From contig CAMWFQ010000011.1 of NCBI GenBank assembly GCA_947173495.1, forward strand, positions 92,847 to 156,846: DNA of 64,000 nucleotides, written 5' to 3'. The position numbers and the translations under genes are program-made. The notes under the pieces were generated by a model that was not told the DNA's origin, did not search any database, and saw only the letters and a list, made by a program, of their open reading frames with translations. The DNA is from an uncultured Lachnospiraceae bacterium (GTDB lineage Bacteria > Bacillota > Clostridia > Lachnospirales > Lachnospiraceae). The first letter of the stretch is position 1. Each line of letters opens with the position of its first letter. Positions 43,415 through 50,897 of this stretch are shown here, piece after piece.

Positions 43415-43475
43415 AAGGAAGAGAAGAAGTAAGTTTCTTGCATGGGCAGTTTCATAGATTTTAAGGAGGAGAGGA

Positions 43476-44579
43476 ATGTTTAACAACAAAAAGAACCGCA
43501 ATGTTTATACGCAGCCGGACGAGGCGGTAAAAAAGGCGGCGGGCAGGATCAAAAAGATAGGTGGCGGGATTATAATCGCATTTGTGGCGCTGTATCTGCT
43601 TGCAGGCAGTATCTATTCTCTGCGGGAAAATGAGTATGCGGTGATCACAACCTTTGGCGTACCGGATGTGGTGGAGGAGTCGGGAATCCATTTCAAGATC
43701 CCTTATGTCCAGCGCCTTGCCAGAGTGCCGAAGACCATCAACGGTTTTCCCATAGGCTACACGGAAAACTCAGAGGATTATTATAATGCGGAATCCTTTA
43801 TGATTACCAGAGACTACAATTTTGTCAATGTTGATTTTTATGTGGAATACCGGGTGACAGAGCCCACCAAATATCTGTATGCGTCAGAGGATCCGGTGGC
43901 TGTTCTGAAAAATCTGACCCAGAGCTACATAAGAGATACCATTGGCCTGTATGACGTGGACAGTGTGATCACCACAGGTAAAAACGAAATTCAGGCTTCT
44001 ATTAAGGACAAGATTATTACCCGGCTGGATCAGGAAGATATCGGGATTCAGCTTGTGAATATTACCATTCAGGATGCGGAGCCTCCCACGCAGGAAGTCA
44101 TCAACGCTTTTAAAAATGTGGAAAATGCCAAGCAGGGGAAGGAAACCTCTATCAACAGAGCCAATCAGAAGCGGAACGAAGACATTCCGGCAGCCAGGGC
44201 AGCGGTGGATGAAACCCTTAAGACAGCTCAGGCGCAGGCGGAGGAGCGGGTAAATGAGGCAAAGGGACAGGTAGCCAGACTGAATGAGCTCTACGCGGAA
44301 TATCAGAAATATCCCCTCATTACCAAGCAGAGAATGTTTTATGAAACCATGGAAGAGATTCTTCCGGATATGAAGATTATCATTGAAAATAGCGATGGCA
44401 ATACCCAGACCATGCTGCCCCTGGAATCTTTTACAGGTTCCTTCATGGGATCTTCTCCGGCATCTGCTTCCGGCCAGAGCGGCATTTTAAACAGGGGTAA
44501 CGCAGCGGACAGCAGTTCGGACTCTGCCGGCGGTAACAGCAAGGGTGACAGCGCCGACGCGGACAGCGAAGAGGAATAA
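43476..44579 (+). CDS. hflK: SPFH-domain membrane protease modulator HflK
   Basis: 367 residues. A short cytoplasmic start, one membrane helix (about 29-47) and a SPFH/Band-7 domain beginning NEYAVITTFGVPDVVEESGI; then the coiled-coil region with NAFKNVENAKQGKETSINRA and AQAQAEERVNEAKG; a low-complexity Ser/Gly/Asp tail. With HflC it forms the large membrane cage that controls FtsH protease in other bacteria. The two genes are 23 bases apart. Start ATG follows AAGGAGGAGAGG. Confidence 0.9.
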   Translation: MFNNKKNRNVYTQPDEAVKKAAGRIKKIGGGIIIAFVALYLLAGSIYSLRENEYAVITTFGVPDVVEESGIHFKIPYVQRLARVPKTINGFPIGYTENSEDYYNAESFMITRDYNFVNVDFYVEYRVTEPTKYLYASEDPVAVLKNLTQSYIRDTIGLYDVDSVITTGKNEIQASIKDKIITRLDQEDIGIQLVNITIQDAEPPTQEVINAFKNVENAKQGKETSINRANQKRNEDIPAARAAVDETLKTAQAQAEERVNEAKGQVARLNELYAEYQKYPLITKQRMFYETMEEILPDMKIIIENSDGNTQTMLPLESFTGSFMGSSPASASGQSGILNRGNAADSSSDSAGGNSKGDSADADSEEE

Positions 44580-44602
44580 AGGCAGGAAGGAGAAAAAACA
44601 GT

Positions 44603-45469
44603 ATGAAGAAAAAAGTGCGCGGGATAGTGATCATTTTTATCGCGGTGGTGATCCTGATACTGGCAGACTCCTGCCTGGTGGTGACCTATCCCAATGAATA
44701 TACGATTATTAAGCAGTTTGGAAGAATAGAAAGTGTCAGAGAGACGCCCGGTCTCAGCGCAAAGCTCCCCTTTATCCAGCGGGTGGAGAAGATTCAGAAG
44801 GAAGTACTGCTCTATGACCTGGCGGTGAGTGATGTTATGACCAAGGACAAAAAGTCCATGATCGCGGATTGCTTTGTGCTCTGGCAGATTGAAGATCCCT
44901 ATAAATATACCCAGACCCTGAGCGCCCAGAAAAGCAACGCGGAATTCAGAATCGATACCATCGTGTACAACAGCCTGAAAAATGTGATCAGCAGCCTGAG
45001 CCAGGAGGAAGTGATCAGCGGACGTGACGGAGAGCTGGCTTTGGCCATCAGGGAAAATATCGGAGACACGCTGGGACAGTATGGGATCGAGCTGCTTGCG
45101 GTGGAGACCAAATCCCTGGATCTGCCCGATGAAAATAAGAATGCAGTTTATGAGCGTATGATTTCCGAACGGAATAATATTGCGGCCACTTATCAGGCGG
45201 AAGGACAGGAGGAAGCAAAGGAGATTTCCAACAATACCAACGCGGAGATCATCGTCATGCAGTCAGAGGCGGATGCCCAGGCGGCTCAGATCATTGCCGG
45301 AGGCGAGGCCGAGTATATGAGGATTTTAAGCGAAGCCTACAACGATCCGGAAAAAGCAGATTTTTATCTGTTCCTCCGGGCGCTGGACGCGGCGAAGAAA
45401 ACCATGACAGGGGATAATAAGACACTGATTATTGACGAAAAGTCACCTATCGCGCAGATCTTTTATTGA
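44603..45469 (+). CDS. hflC: SPFH-domain membrane protease modulator HflC
   Basis: 288 residues, with one N-terminal membrane helix (about 7-27), then NEYTIIKQFGRIESVRETPG and LPFIQRVEKI of the HflC group, and a coiled-coil segment EGQEEAKEISNNTNAEIIVM. It pairs with HflK in the periplasm-facing (here extracytoplasmic) cage around FtsH. The FtsH gene is not in the window. A strong terminator and repeat A copies follow. Confidence 0.9.
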   Translation: MKKKVRGIVIIFIAVVILILADSCLVVTYPNEYTIIKQFGRIESVRETPGLSAKLPFIQRVEKIQKEVLLYDLAVSDVMTKDKKSMIADCFVLWQIEDPYKYTQTLSAQKSNAEFRIDTIVYNSLKNVISSLSQEEVISGRDGELALAIRENIGDTLGQYGIELLAVETKSLDLPDENKNAVYERMISERNNIAATYQAEGQEEAKEISNNTNAEIIVMQSEADAQAAQIIAGGEAEYMRILSEAYNDPEKADFYLFLRALDAAKKTMTGDNKTLIIDEKSPIAQIFY

Positions 45470-45534
45470 TGCGCAGGTCTGCATATGGAAGGTTGCTGAC
45501 TGAAGATCCGGGTCAGTATCAATCCGGACTGACA

Positions 45535-45568
45535 ACGGGCAGGGAAAAACGTTTCCCTGCCCGTTTTT
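45535..45568 (+). terminator. Terminator of hflKC
   Basis: ACGGGCAGGGAAA (45535-45547) and TTTCCCTGCCCGT (45552-45564) with an AACG loop, then TTTT. The sequence just before it (45473-45534) begins like repeat A but has diverged. Confidence 0.88.
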
Positions 45569-45739
45569 ATGCGCAGGGGTGTGTATGGAAAATTGCTGCT
45601 GCGCAGCACACACCCCGCGCGGCGAGCAGGGGAAGATAAACCTCCCCTACTCGATTGCGCAGGGGCGCACAGATGAAATTGTTGCTTACGCAACGTGCGC
45701 CCCGCGCGCGAGTAGGGAGAAAACCTTCCCTACTCGATT
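45569..45739 (+). repeat. Repeat A, two tandem copies (A7, A8)
   Basis: Outer stems GGGTGTGT/ACACACCC (A7) and GGGCGCAC/GTGCGCCC (A8); inner stems GCTGC/GCAGC and GTTGC/GCAAC; both have the second hairpin CGAGCAGGGG...CCCCTACTCG or CGAGTAGGG...CCCTACTCG. They fill the gap between hflC and the ClC stop codon. Confidence 0.85.
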
Positions 45740-46999
45740 TTACTGTACTTTTTTGTTTATGTAGTTGGTTTTAAATTTAGAATACATGATCTTCTGGCTG
45801 TGATAGAGCCCGTAATAGCCTGAGAGCATGTAGCTGAAAGCAACGGTGAGCAGAAAATAGGGCATTCCTTCATAGCCGAACAGTTCAAAGCTGATAAGAA
45901 GAGAGGAGATGGGACAGTTGGTCACGCCGCAGAATACAGCCGTCATGCCGACTGCAGTGCACAGCGGGGGAGAGAAACCGAGCAGGCTTCCGAACAGGCA
46001 GCCAAAGGAGCCTCCGATACAGAAGGAGGGAACGATCTCACCGCCCTTGAAGCCGGCTCCCAGCGTAACGGCAGTAAAAAGCATTTTCATTACAAACAAT
46101 TCCGGAACAACGATTCCTTCCATGCAGCGTTCAATGAGCTCAATTCCGGAACCGCTGTAATCCTGATTGCCCACAAGAAGTGTAAGCACAATAACGATAC
46201 AGCCGCCGGCAAAAATCCTCAGATACCTGTTTTTAAACAGCTTCTGATAGAGATGCTCGGAACCGTGGAGCATCATGCAGAACAGAATACTGATCAGTGC
46301 GCACAGGGCGGCCAGGACAGAGATTTTAACTGCAGACTCGACCGTAAATGCAGGAATAGTGTTCACAGGGAAAGCTTCCGCTTCCGCACCGAAAAAAGCG
46401 GCGATACTGCAGGCGATCAAAGAAGAGATCACACAGGGAACCAGAGCGGCATAATGCATGATCCCTACGCTCACCACTTCCATGGAGAAAATGGCGGCTG
46501 CCATGGGCGTTCCGAACAGTGCCGAGAAGGCGGCGCTCATGCCGCACATGGTCATAATATGTTTATCCTTCTCGTCAAACCGGAAGAGCTTTCCGATCTC
46601 GTTTCCAATGCTGCCTCCCAGCTGCAGAGCAGCGCCCTCCCGTCCGGTAGAACCACCGCACAGATGCGTGATCAGAGTGGATACAAAAATAAGCGGCGCC
46701 ATACGCAGAGGGAGATCGTCTCCTGAGTGAATGGAGGAGAGAACCAGATTCGTTCCCGTATCCTTCTCATCGTGAAGCAGCTGATAAGCACCCACAATAC
46801 AGAGACCGCCCACAGGAAGCAGCCAGATGATCCAGGGGAATGTATGCCGCAGCCGGGTCACCTTTACCAGACAGAAATAAAAAGCGGTGCCTGTCAGTCC
46901 CACCACAATACCGGAGATAACTGCAAAAATCACCCATTTAACAGAAGTCAGCATTCGGTGGAAATTGTGATCGATTTTGTGTTTGAGTACTTCGTTCAT
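45740..46999 (-). CDS. ClC-family anion channel or exchanger
   Basis: 419 residues and about ten membrane helices. The second ClC signature is GSTGREGAALQLGG (GREGP-like), with AAFSALFGTPMAAAIFSMEV and GFKGGEIVPSFCIGGSFG as the later pore motifs. The first signature GSGIP is not evident, so the selectivity is unclear: chloride or fluoride are both possible in this EriC branch. No CBS domains. ATG 46999; the site GGCAGGG is upstream. Minus-strand promoter TTGTCA-18-TACAAT overlaps a palindrome. Monocistronic. Confidence 0.85.
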   Translation of the reverse strand: MNEVLKHKIDHNFHRMLTSVKWVIFAVISGIVVGLTGTAFYFCLVKVTRLRHTFPWIIWLLPVGGLCIVGAYQLLHDEKDTGTNLVLSSIHSGDDLPLRMAPLIFVSTLITHLCGGSTGREGAALQLGGSIGNEIGKLFRFDEKDKHIMTMCGMSAAFSALFGTPMAAAIFSMEVVSVGIMHYAALVPCVISSLIACSIAAFFGAEAEAFPVNTIPAFTVESAVKISVLAALCALISILFCMMLHGSEHLYQKLFKNRYLRIFAGGCIVIVLTLLVGNQDYSGSGIELIERCMEGIVVPELFVMKMLFTAVTLGAGFKGGEIVPSFCIGGSFGCLFGSLLGFSPPLCTAVGMTAVFCGVTNCPISSLLISFELFGYEGMPYFLLTVAFSYMLSGYYGLYHSQKIMYSKFKTNYINKKVQ

Positions 47000-47075
47000 T
47001 TGTCAGCCCTGCCTCTCTGAGCTCGGAATTTCTGCAGTAACATGTCTTCTGTACAAACGATCCTGGCGCTTTTTG

Positions 47076-47124
47076 ATTGTATCACATTTTTTTCCCTTCT
47101 GACAATATGGGGACTCCCATTGTC
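47076..47124 (-). promoter_or_regulatory. ClC promoter with overlapping palindrome
   Basis: Minus strand TTGTCA (47105-47100), 18 bases, TACAAT (47081-47076). Immediately upstream, overlapping the -35, is GACAATATGGGGA-CTCCCATTGTC (47101-47124), a nearly perfect dyad that could bind a regulator. The AT-rich stretch 47215-47355 carries several ATTAAGTAA-type direct and inverted motifs but no gene. Confidence 0.5.
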
Positions 47125-47359
47125 TGATTTTTGGTAACTATTCGGTTCCTTTGCACTTGTTGCAAAGCTTGTGAGAATGTAAAAATTTAGTCGAGAGAGA
47201 ATTCTTTGGCAGAGTATAAATTATATTTTACTAAATCGCAAAATTAAGTAATGATTAAGTAAAATATAATAGAAATTTATCTTGGGTTTAAGCCAATATC
47301 TATGATAAACTTTACTTAATATAAAAATAGTAAAAGATTAAGTAAATAAATGGGGTTAG

Positions 47360-47750
47360 ATGTTTGTAGGACGTAAAAAAGAAGTTTATCGGAAAGCGGA
47401 ATGAAGGAGCAGTTATTTGCGTTTACTTCCTCTTTAAAAGCGGCAGGTTGTACGGATGTGGGTAAGCCCACGGGTGGTTCATAATAAAGGCGGTTTATAT
47501 AATAGATTTGCTGATTGTAAGAAAAGATCAGGTAATAAACTTATGTGAAATGAAGTATTCCGTTTCTGAATATACCATAACGGAAAAGGTGGACAGAAGT
47601 ATCAGGAAAAAAATAAACGATTTGGTGCTGATGACAGGGACAAAGTATGCAGTCTATCCGACACTGATCACTACTTGTGGTCTGGTAGGGAATTCTTATG
47701 CAGAGAGTATTCAGTCGGTAATTACCCTTGATGATTTATTTGCAATGTGA
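47360..47750 (+). pseudogene. Relic of an AAA ATPase with DUF234 (archaeal-ATPase-like)
   Basis: The start MFVGRKKEVYRKAE (47360-47404) is the conserved N-terminus of these ATPases. From 47508 the frame encodes the C-terminal DUF234/nuclease-like part: LIVRKDQVINLCEMKYSVSE, LMTGTKYAVYPTLITTCGL and IQSVITLDDLF. The central P-loop and winged-helix parts, about 350 codons, are deleted. The intervening 100 bases have no clear similarity. The remnant stops 17 bases before the radical SAM gene. Confidence 0.75.
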
Positions 47751-47766
47751 CAAGACAGGAGATCTG

Positions 47767-48522
47767 ATGAATCAATATACAGCAAATTTAAACCGCATAG
47801 AATTCGTAATCACATATGCATGTACCGGGAGATGCAAACATTGCTCCGAGGGCGATCACAACAATACAGGAGAGCACATTGATGCCGGAGCTGCGGCAGA
47901 GGCAGTGAGAAAGATCGCGGAAAGATACCGGATGGATTCCCTTATGACATTTGGAGGAGAGCCGCTTCTTTATCCGGAAGCTGTGTACGCAATCCATGTG
48001 GCCGCAAAGGAAATGAAGATTCCAAAGAGGCAGCTGATCACCAATGGTTTTTTCACCAGAGACAAAGGGAAAATCAGGGATGTCGCCGGAAAACTTGCAC
48101 AGAGCGGAGTGAACGACGTCTGCCTGTCTGTGGATGCCTTTCACCAGGAAACCATCCCGCTTGAACCGGTCATGGAATTTGCGCTGGAGATCAAACGGCC
48201 GGGCATCCGGCTGCGCACGCATCCTGCCTGGCTTGTGGAGAAAGGGCATGATAATGCCTATAACCGCCGTACCGCTGGAATACTTGCCGAATTTGAGAAT
48301 ATGGGAATTATGCAGTCCGACGGAAATATTATTTTCCCGGGCGGAAACGCACTGAAATATTTGAGAGACTATTTTGATCTGGATAAGGAATATACAAGTC
48401 CCTATGAGGAGGACCCTGCCGATATCCGCGCTGTGTGTATCAATCCCAACGGAGACGTGCTGAACGGGAATCTTTACAGGACGGATATCAGAAAGATTTT
48501 GCAGGAATATGTACCAGCTTGA
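47767..48522 (+). CDS. Radical SAM protein
   Basis: 251 residues. The Fe-S motif is Cys19-x3-Cys23-x2-Cys26 (YACTGRCKHC), then the SAM-binding FGGEPLLYPE and the LSVDAFHQET segment. Near the C-terminus VCINPNGDVLNGNLYR resembles the start of a SPASM-type region, with a single Cys. It probably modifies a peptide or small molecule, but no precursor peptide gene was found nearby. ATG 47767 is chosen for AGGAG at 47756; the longer frame from 47728 overlaps the ATPase relic. Repeat B and an unrelated membrane-protein gene follow. Confidence 0.82.
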   Translation: MNQYTANLNRIEFVITYACTGRCKHCSEGDHNNTGEHIDAGAAAEAVRKIAERYRMDSLMTFGGEPLLYPEAVYAIHVAAKEMKIPKRQLITNGFFTRDKGKIRDVAGKLAQSGVNDVCLSVDAFHQETIPLEPVMEFALEIKRPGIRLRTHPAWLVEKGHDNAYNRRTAGILAEFENMGIMQSDGNIIFPGGNALKYLRDYFDLDKEYTSPYEEDPADIRAVCINPNGDVLNGNLYRTDIRKILQEYVPA

Positions 48523-48529
48523 AAATACG

Positions 48530-48611
48530 GACACAAACCTGTTAATCCATTTTATGGATTTTGCCATATCATAGCTTTGCACAACAAAGCGGTGCAGAAA
48601 TGGAGTAAAAG
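48530..48611 (+). repeat. Repeat B copy 4 (5'-truncated), abutting a membrane protein gene
   Basis: Begins at ACACAAACCTGTTAATCCAT, keeps AATCCATTTTATGGATT, GCCATATCATAGC and CAACAAAGCGGTGCAGAAATG, and ends GAGTAAAAG before the ATG at 48612. The first two hairpins are missing. Confidence 0.82.
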
Positions 48612-49091
48612 ATGACCCTGCATTTTGGATTTTCCTACACAGGTCTGATCTATCTGTTCATGCTGATGATTCCAAACATCATCTGGATGAAAAATCAGCC
48701 GAAAGATTATGACAAATATGTCAGAAATGAAAATAAAATACTCCTGGCATTCGAGAGGACAGGAGAAGTGCTGGTCTCCTGCTGTGCATTGATTTTTTCC
48801 GATTTTAATATAAAGCCGTGGTCGGTCTGGTCCTGGTGGCTGATCGTATCGTTTGTATTGATGGTACTTTATGAAATATTCTGGGTGCGCTATTTCAGGA
48901 GCGAAAGGACCATGAAGGATTTTTACAGCAGTCTGCTGAAAATCCCGGTGGCAGGCGCAACGCTCCCCGTTGCGGCATTTATGCTTCTTGCGGTTTACGG
49001 AAAGAATGCAGTGCTGGCGTTGGCCGTTCTGATCCTCGGGATCGGGCACATAGGCATCCATTTGACCCATCGGAAGGAAGTAAATGCGTGA
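48612..49091 (+). CDS. Small integral membrane protein, unknown family
   Basis: 159 residues with four to five hydrophobic segments (about 9-25, 50-64, 74-96, 114-131, 133-150) and a Pro-Asn-Trp motif at MIPNIIWMKNQPKDYDKYV. It resembles short uncharacterised Firmicutes membrane proteins; I cannot assign a function. Its translation uses the ribosome-binding site at the end of repeat B copy 4 (GGAG, 8 bases before the ATG). The radical SAM gene 90 bases upstream may be co-transcribed through the repeat. Confidence 0.72.
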   Translation: MTLHFGFSYTGLIYLFMLMIPNIIWMKNQPKDYDKYVRNENKILLAFERTGEVLVSCCALIFSDFNIKPWSVWSWWLIVSFVLMVLYEIFWVRYFRSERTMKDFYSSLLKIPVAGATLPVAAFMLLAVYGKNAVLALAVLILGIGHIGIHLTHRKEVNA

Positions 49092-49156
49092 GAAAGTGAA
49101 TTCGTAAAAAAGAAGGCGCAGGAAACATCATCAATAAGCAAAAGTTATATTATTTC

Positions 49157-49456
49157 TGAGAGCTGGAAATGTTTTTGCGCGGGAAAAATAAGCTGTGCGA
49201 TTATCTGGTGGATATTGTGGAGCGGGACGGCGCGGCGGAGAGTCCTTATACCACATGGACAAGAGCGATCTGGGACGTGACCGCTGTGGGCTGGCTTCTG
49301 GGAGAGGATTTCATGGAGGACAGACTGGTGCCGGCTCCGATCCTTCAGTATGATCATCATTACAGCTTCGATGGAAACAGGCATTTAATCAGATATGTGT
49401 ATCACATTAACAGAGATGCTCTTTTTGAGGATCTTTTCCGAAAGCTTGCGGGCTGA
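49157..49456 (+). pseudogene. 3' fragment of a nucleoside hydrolase gene
   Basis: About 100 codons, ELEMFLRGKNKLCDYLVDIV to the stop, match the C-terminal third of ribonucleoside hydrolases (TRAIWDVTAVGWLL, RLVPAPILQYDHHYSFDGNR, RYVYHINRDALFEDL). The catalytic Asp-rich N-terminus is absent; a stop codon lies directly before the first conserved residue. The intact PfkB kinase 16 bases downstream was probably its operon partner in nucleoside salvage. Confidence 0.82.
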
Positions 49457-49472
49457 AGGAGAGGAGGTTGCA

Positions 49473-50393
49473 GTGCAGACAGTAAATGATAAACGGACGG
49501 ATCCCCGAATATTGAATTTCGGATCCCTGAATATTGATAAGGTGTATAAGGTTCCCCATTTTGTCAGGCCGGGTGAAACCATTTCCTCTCTGGGATATCA
49601 GTGCTTTCCGGGAGGAAAGGGATTAAATCAGTCCATCGCGGTTTCCAGAGCCGGCCATAGGATCTGCCATGCCGGGACCATTGGAGCGGACGGCGGGATC
49701 CTGGAGGAGGTTCTTACCGGCAGCGGGGTAGATACCAGGTATGTGAGAAAGACAGAAAGCATAACCGGACATGCATTGATCCAGGTATCCGATGCAGGCG
49801 AAAACTGTATTATCCTGTTCCCGGGGAGCAACCATGAAAATGATCAGGCCTATATGGAAAAGGTGTTTTCCGACTTCGGAGAGGGAGATATCCTGATGCT
49901 GCAGAATGAGATCAGCAATCTGGACTTTTGCCTGCAGAAAGGACGGGAAAAGGGGATGCGGATCATGCTGAATCCTTCTCCCATGGATGAGAGACTGCGC
50001 CGGGCGGATTTCTCCGGTGTGACCTGGCTGATGCTGAATGAGACGGAGGGGCAGGAGATGACAGGTGAGAGAGAGCCGCAGCGTATCCTGGATAAGCTGC
50101 TTGAGAGATATCCAAAGCTGCAGGTGATTCTGACTCTGGGAGGAGAAGGTGCAGTGTATGGCAGTAAAAGCGAAAGAATATCCCAGCCCTGTTATCCTGC
50201 GGAGGTGGTAGATACCACTGCGGCAGGGGACACCTTCACCGGCTTTTTTGTGGCGGCTGTGGCGGAGAAAAAGAGCGCCGCAGAGGCACTTCGCCTTGCG
50301 GCCATGGCAGCGGCTATTACAGTTTCCGGAGAAGGAGCCGCCGTATCCATACCGGACAGAAGCGCTGTGGAGGAAAGACTTTCCATTATATAG
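49473..50393 (+). CDS. PfkB-family carbohydrate kinase (ribokinase-like)
   Basis: 306 residues. Sugar-site motif GYQCFPGGKGLNQSIAVSRAG near residue 45, and the C-terminal ATP/anion-hole motif VVDTTAAGDTFTGFFVAA with the catalytic Asp. It resembles ribokinase, fitting a role in phosphorylating ribose freed by the neighbouring (now truncated) nucleoside hydrolase. The start is GTG 49473, behind GGAGAGGAGG; an open frame reaches further 5' but overlaps the hydrolase remnant. The loss of the hydrolase may leave it serving other ribose sources. Confidence 0.85.
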   Translation: MQTVNDKRTDPRILNFGSLNIDKVYKVPHFVRPGETISSLGYQCFPGGKGLNQSIAVSRAGHRICHAGTIGADGGILEEVLTGSGVDTRYVRKTESITGHALIQVSDAGENCIILFPGSNHENDQAYMEKVFSDFGEGDILMLQNEISNLDFCLQKGREKGMRIMLNPSPMDERLRRADFSGVTWLMLNETEGQEMTGEREPQRILDKLLERYPKLQVILTLGGEGAVYGSKSERISQPCYPAEVVDTTAAGDTFTGFFVAAVAEKKSAAEALRLAAMAAAITVSGEGAAVSIPDRSAVEERLSII

Positions 50394-50464
50394 AAATCGA
50401 AATTCCAAATTCCAAAATCCAAAATGGAAATGCAAAATCGAAATCAAACAGAGAGATTGACTCC

Positions 50465-50515
50465 TTGACAAGATCAGTCTATTGCGATAAACTATAACCA
50501 ATCTATTGCAATAGA
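50465..50515 (+). promoter_or_regulatory. blaI promoter with two BlaI-type operators
   Basis: TTGACA (50465-50470), 17 bases, TAAACT (50488-50493). One perfect dyad TCTATTGCAATAGA lies at 50502-50515, and a related TCTATTGCGATAAA (11 of 14 matching) at 50478-50491 overlaps the -10. The pair is 24 bases apart. Such sites are expected for autorepression by BlaI. Confidence 0.75.
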
Positions 50516-50537
50516 CTAAAACAGGAGGGGAGTCATA

Positions 50538-50897
50538 ATGGAAAGGATATACGAAAGCGAATATCGTTTTTTAAGTATTTTGTGGGAAGCCGAACCCATC
50601 GCCAGTCCGGAGCTGGTAAAGCTGTGTAATGAAAGGCTGGGATGGAAAAAGTCGACCACTTATACAGTGATCAAAAAGCTGACAGACAAGGGGATTGTCA
50701 AAAGCGAAAACACTGTGGTCTCCGCACTGGTCTCGAAAGAGCAGGTGGACAGATGGCAGAGCGAGGAATTATTGCAGCGCACCAGTAAGGGGAATATTCC
50801 TGTGTTTCTGGCCGCTTTTTTGAGGGACAGAAAGTTGTCCAAAGCAGATATCGACAGTATCCGCAGGATGATTGATGAGGCGGAGGACGAAGGATGA
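50538..50897 (+). CDS. BlaI/MecI/CopY-family repressor
   Basis: 119 residues: an N-terminal winged helix with ELVKLCNERLGWKKSTTYTV followed by IKKLTDKGIV, the classic BlaI DNA-reading part, and a C-terminal dimerisation helix pair with FLRDRKLSKADIDSIRRMI. It represses its operon until cleaved by the partner metalloprotease. The stop overlaps the blaR1 start by 4 bases. Palindromic operators precede it. No beta-lactamase gene lies nearby, so the regulon target is elsewhere or the operon is self-contained. Confidence 0.88.
   Translation: MERIYESEYRFLSILWEAEPIASPELVKLCNERLGWKKSTTYTVIKKLTDKGIVKSENTVVSALVSKEQVDRWQSEELLQRTSKGNIPVFLAAFLRDRKLSKADIDSIRRMIDEAEDEG

Noticed and set aside
47076..47124. 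Fluoride riboswitch before the ClC gene
   Set aside because: The palindrome lies upstream of the predicted transcript start, overlapping the -35 box, and lacks the crcB-motif core; it looks like a protein-binding dyad.
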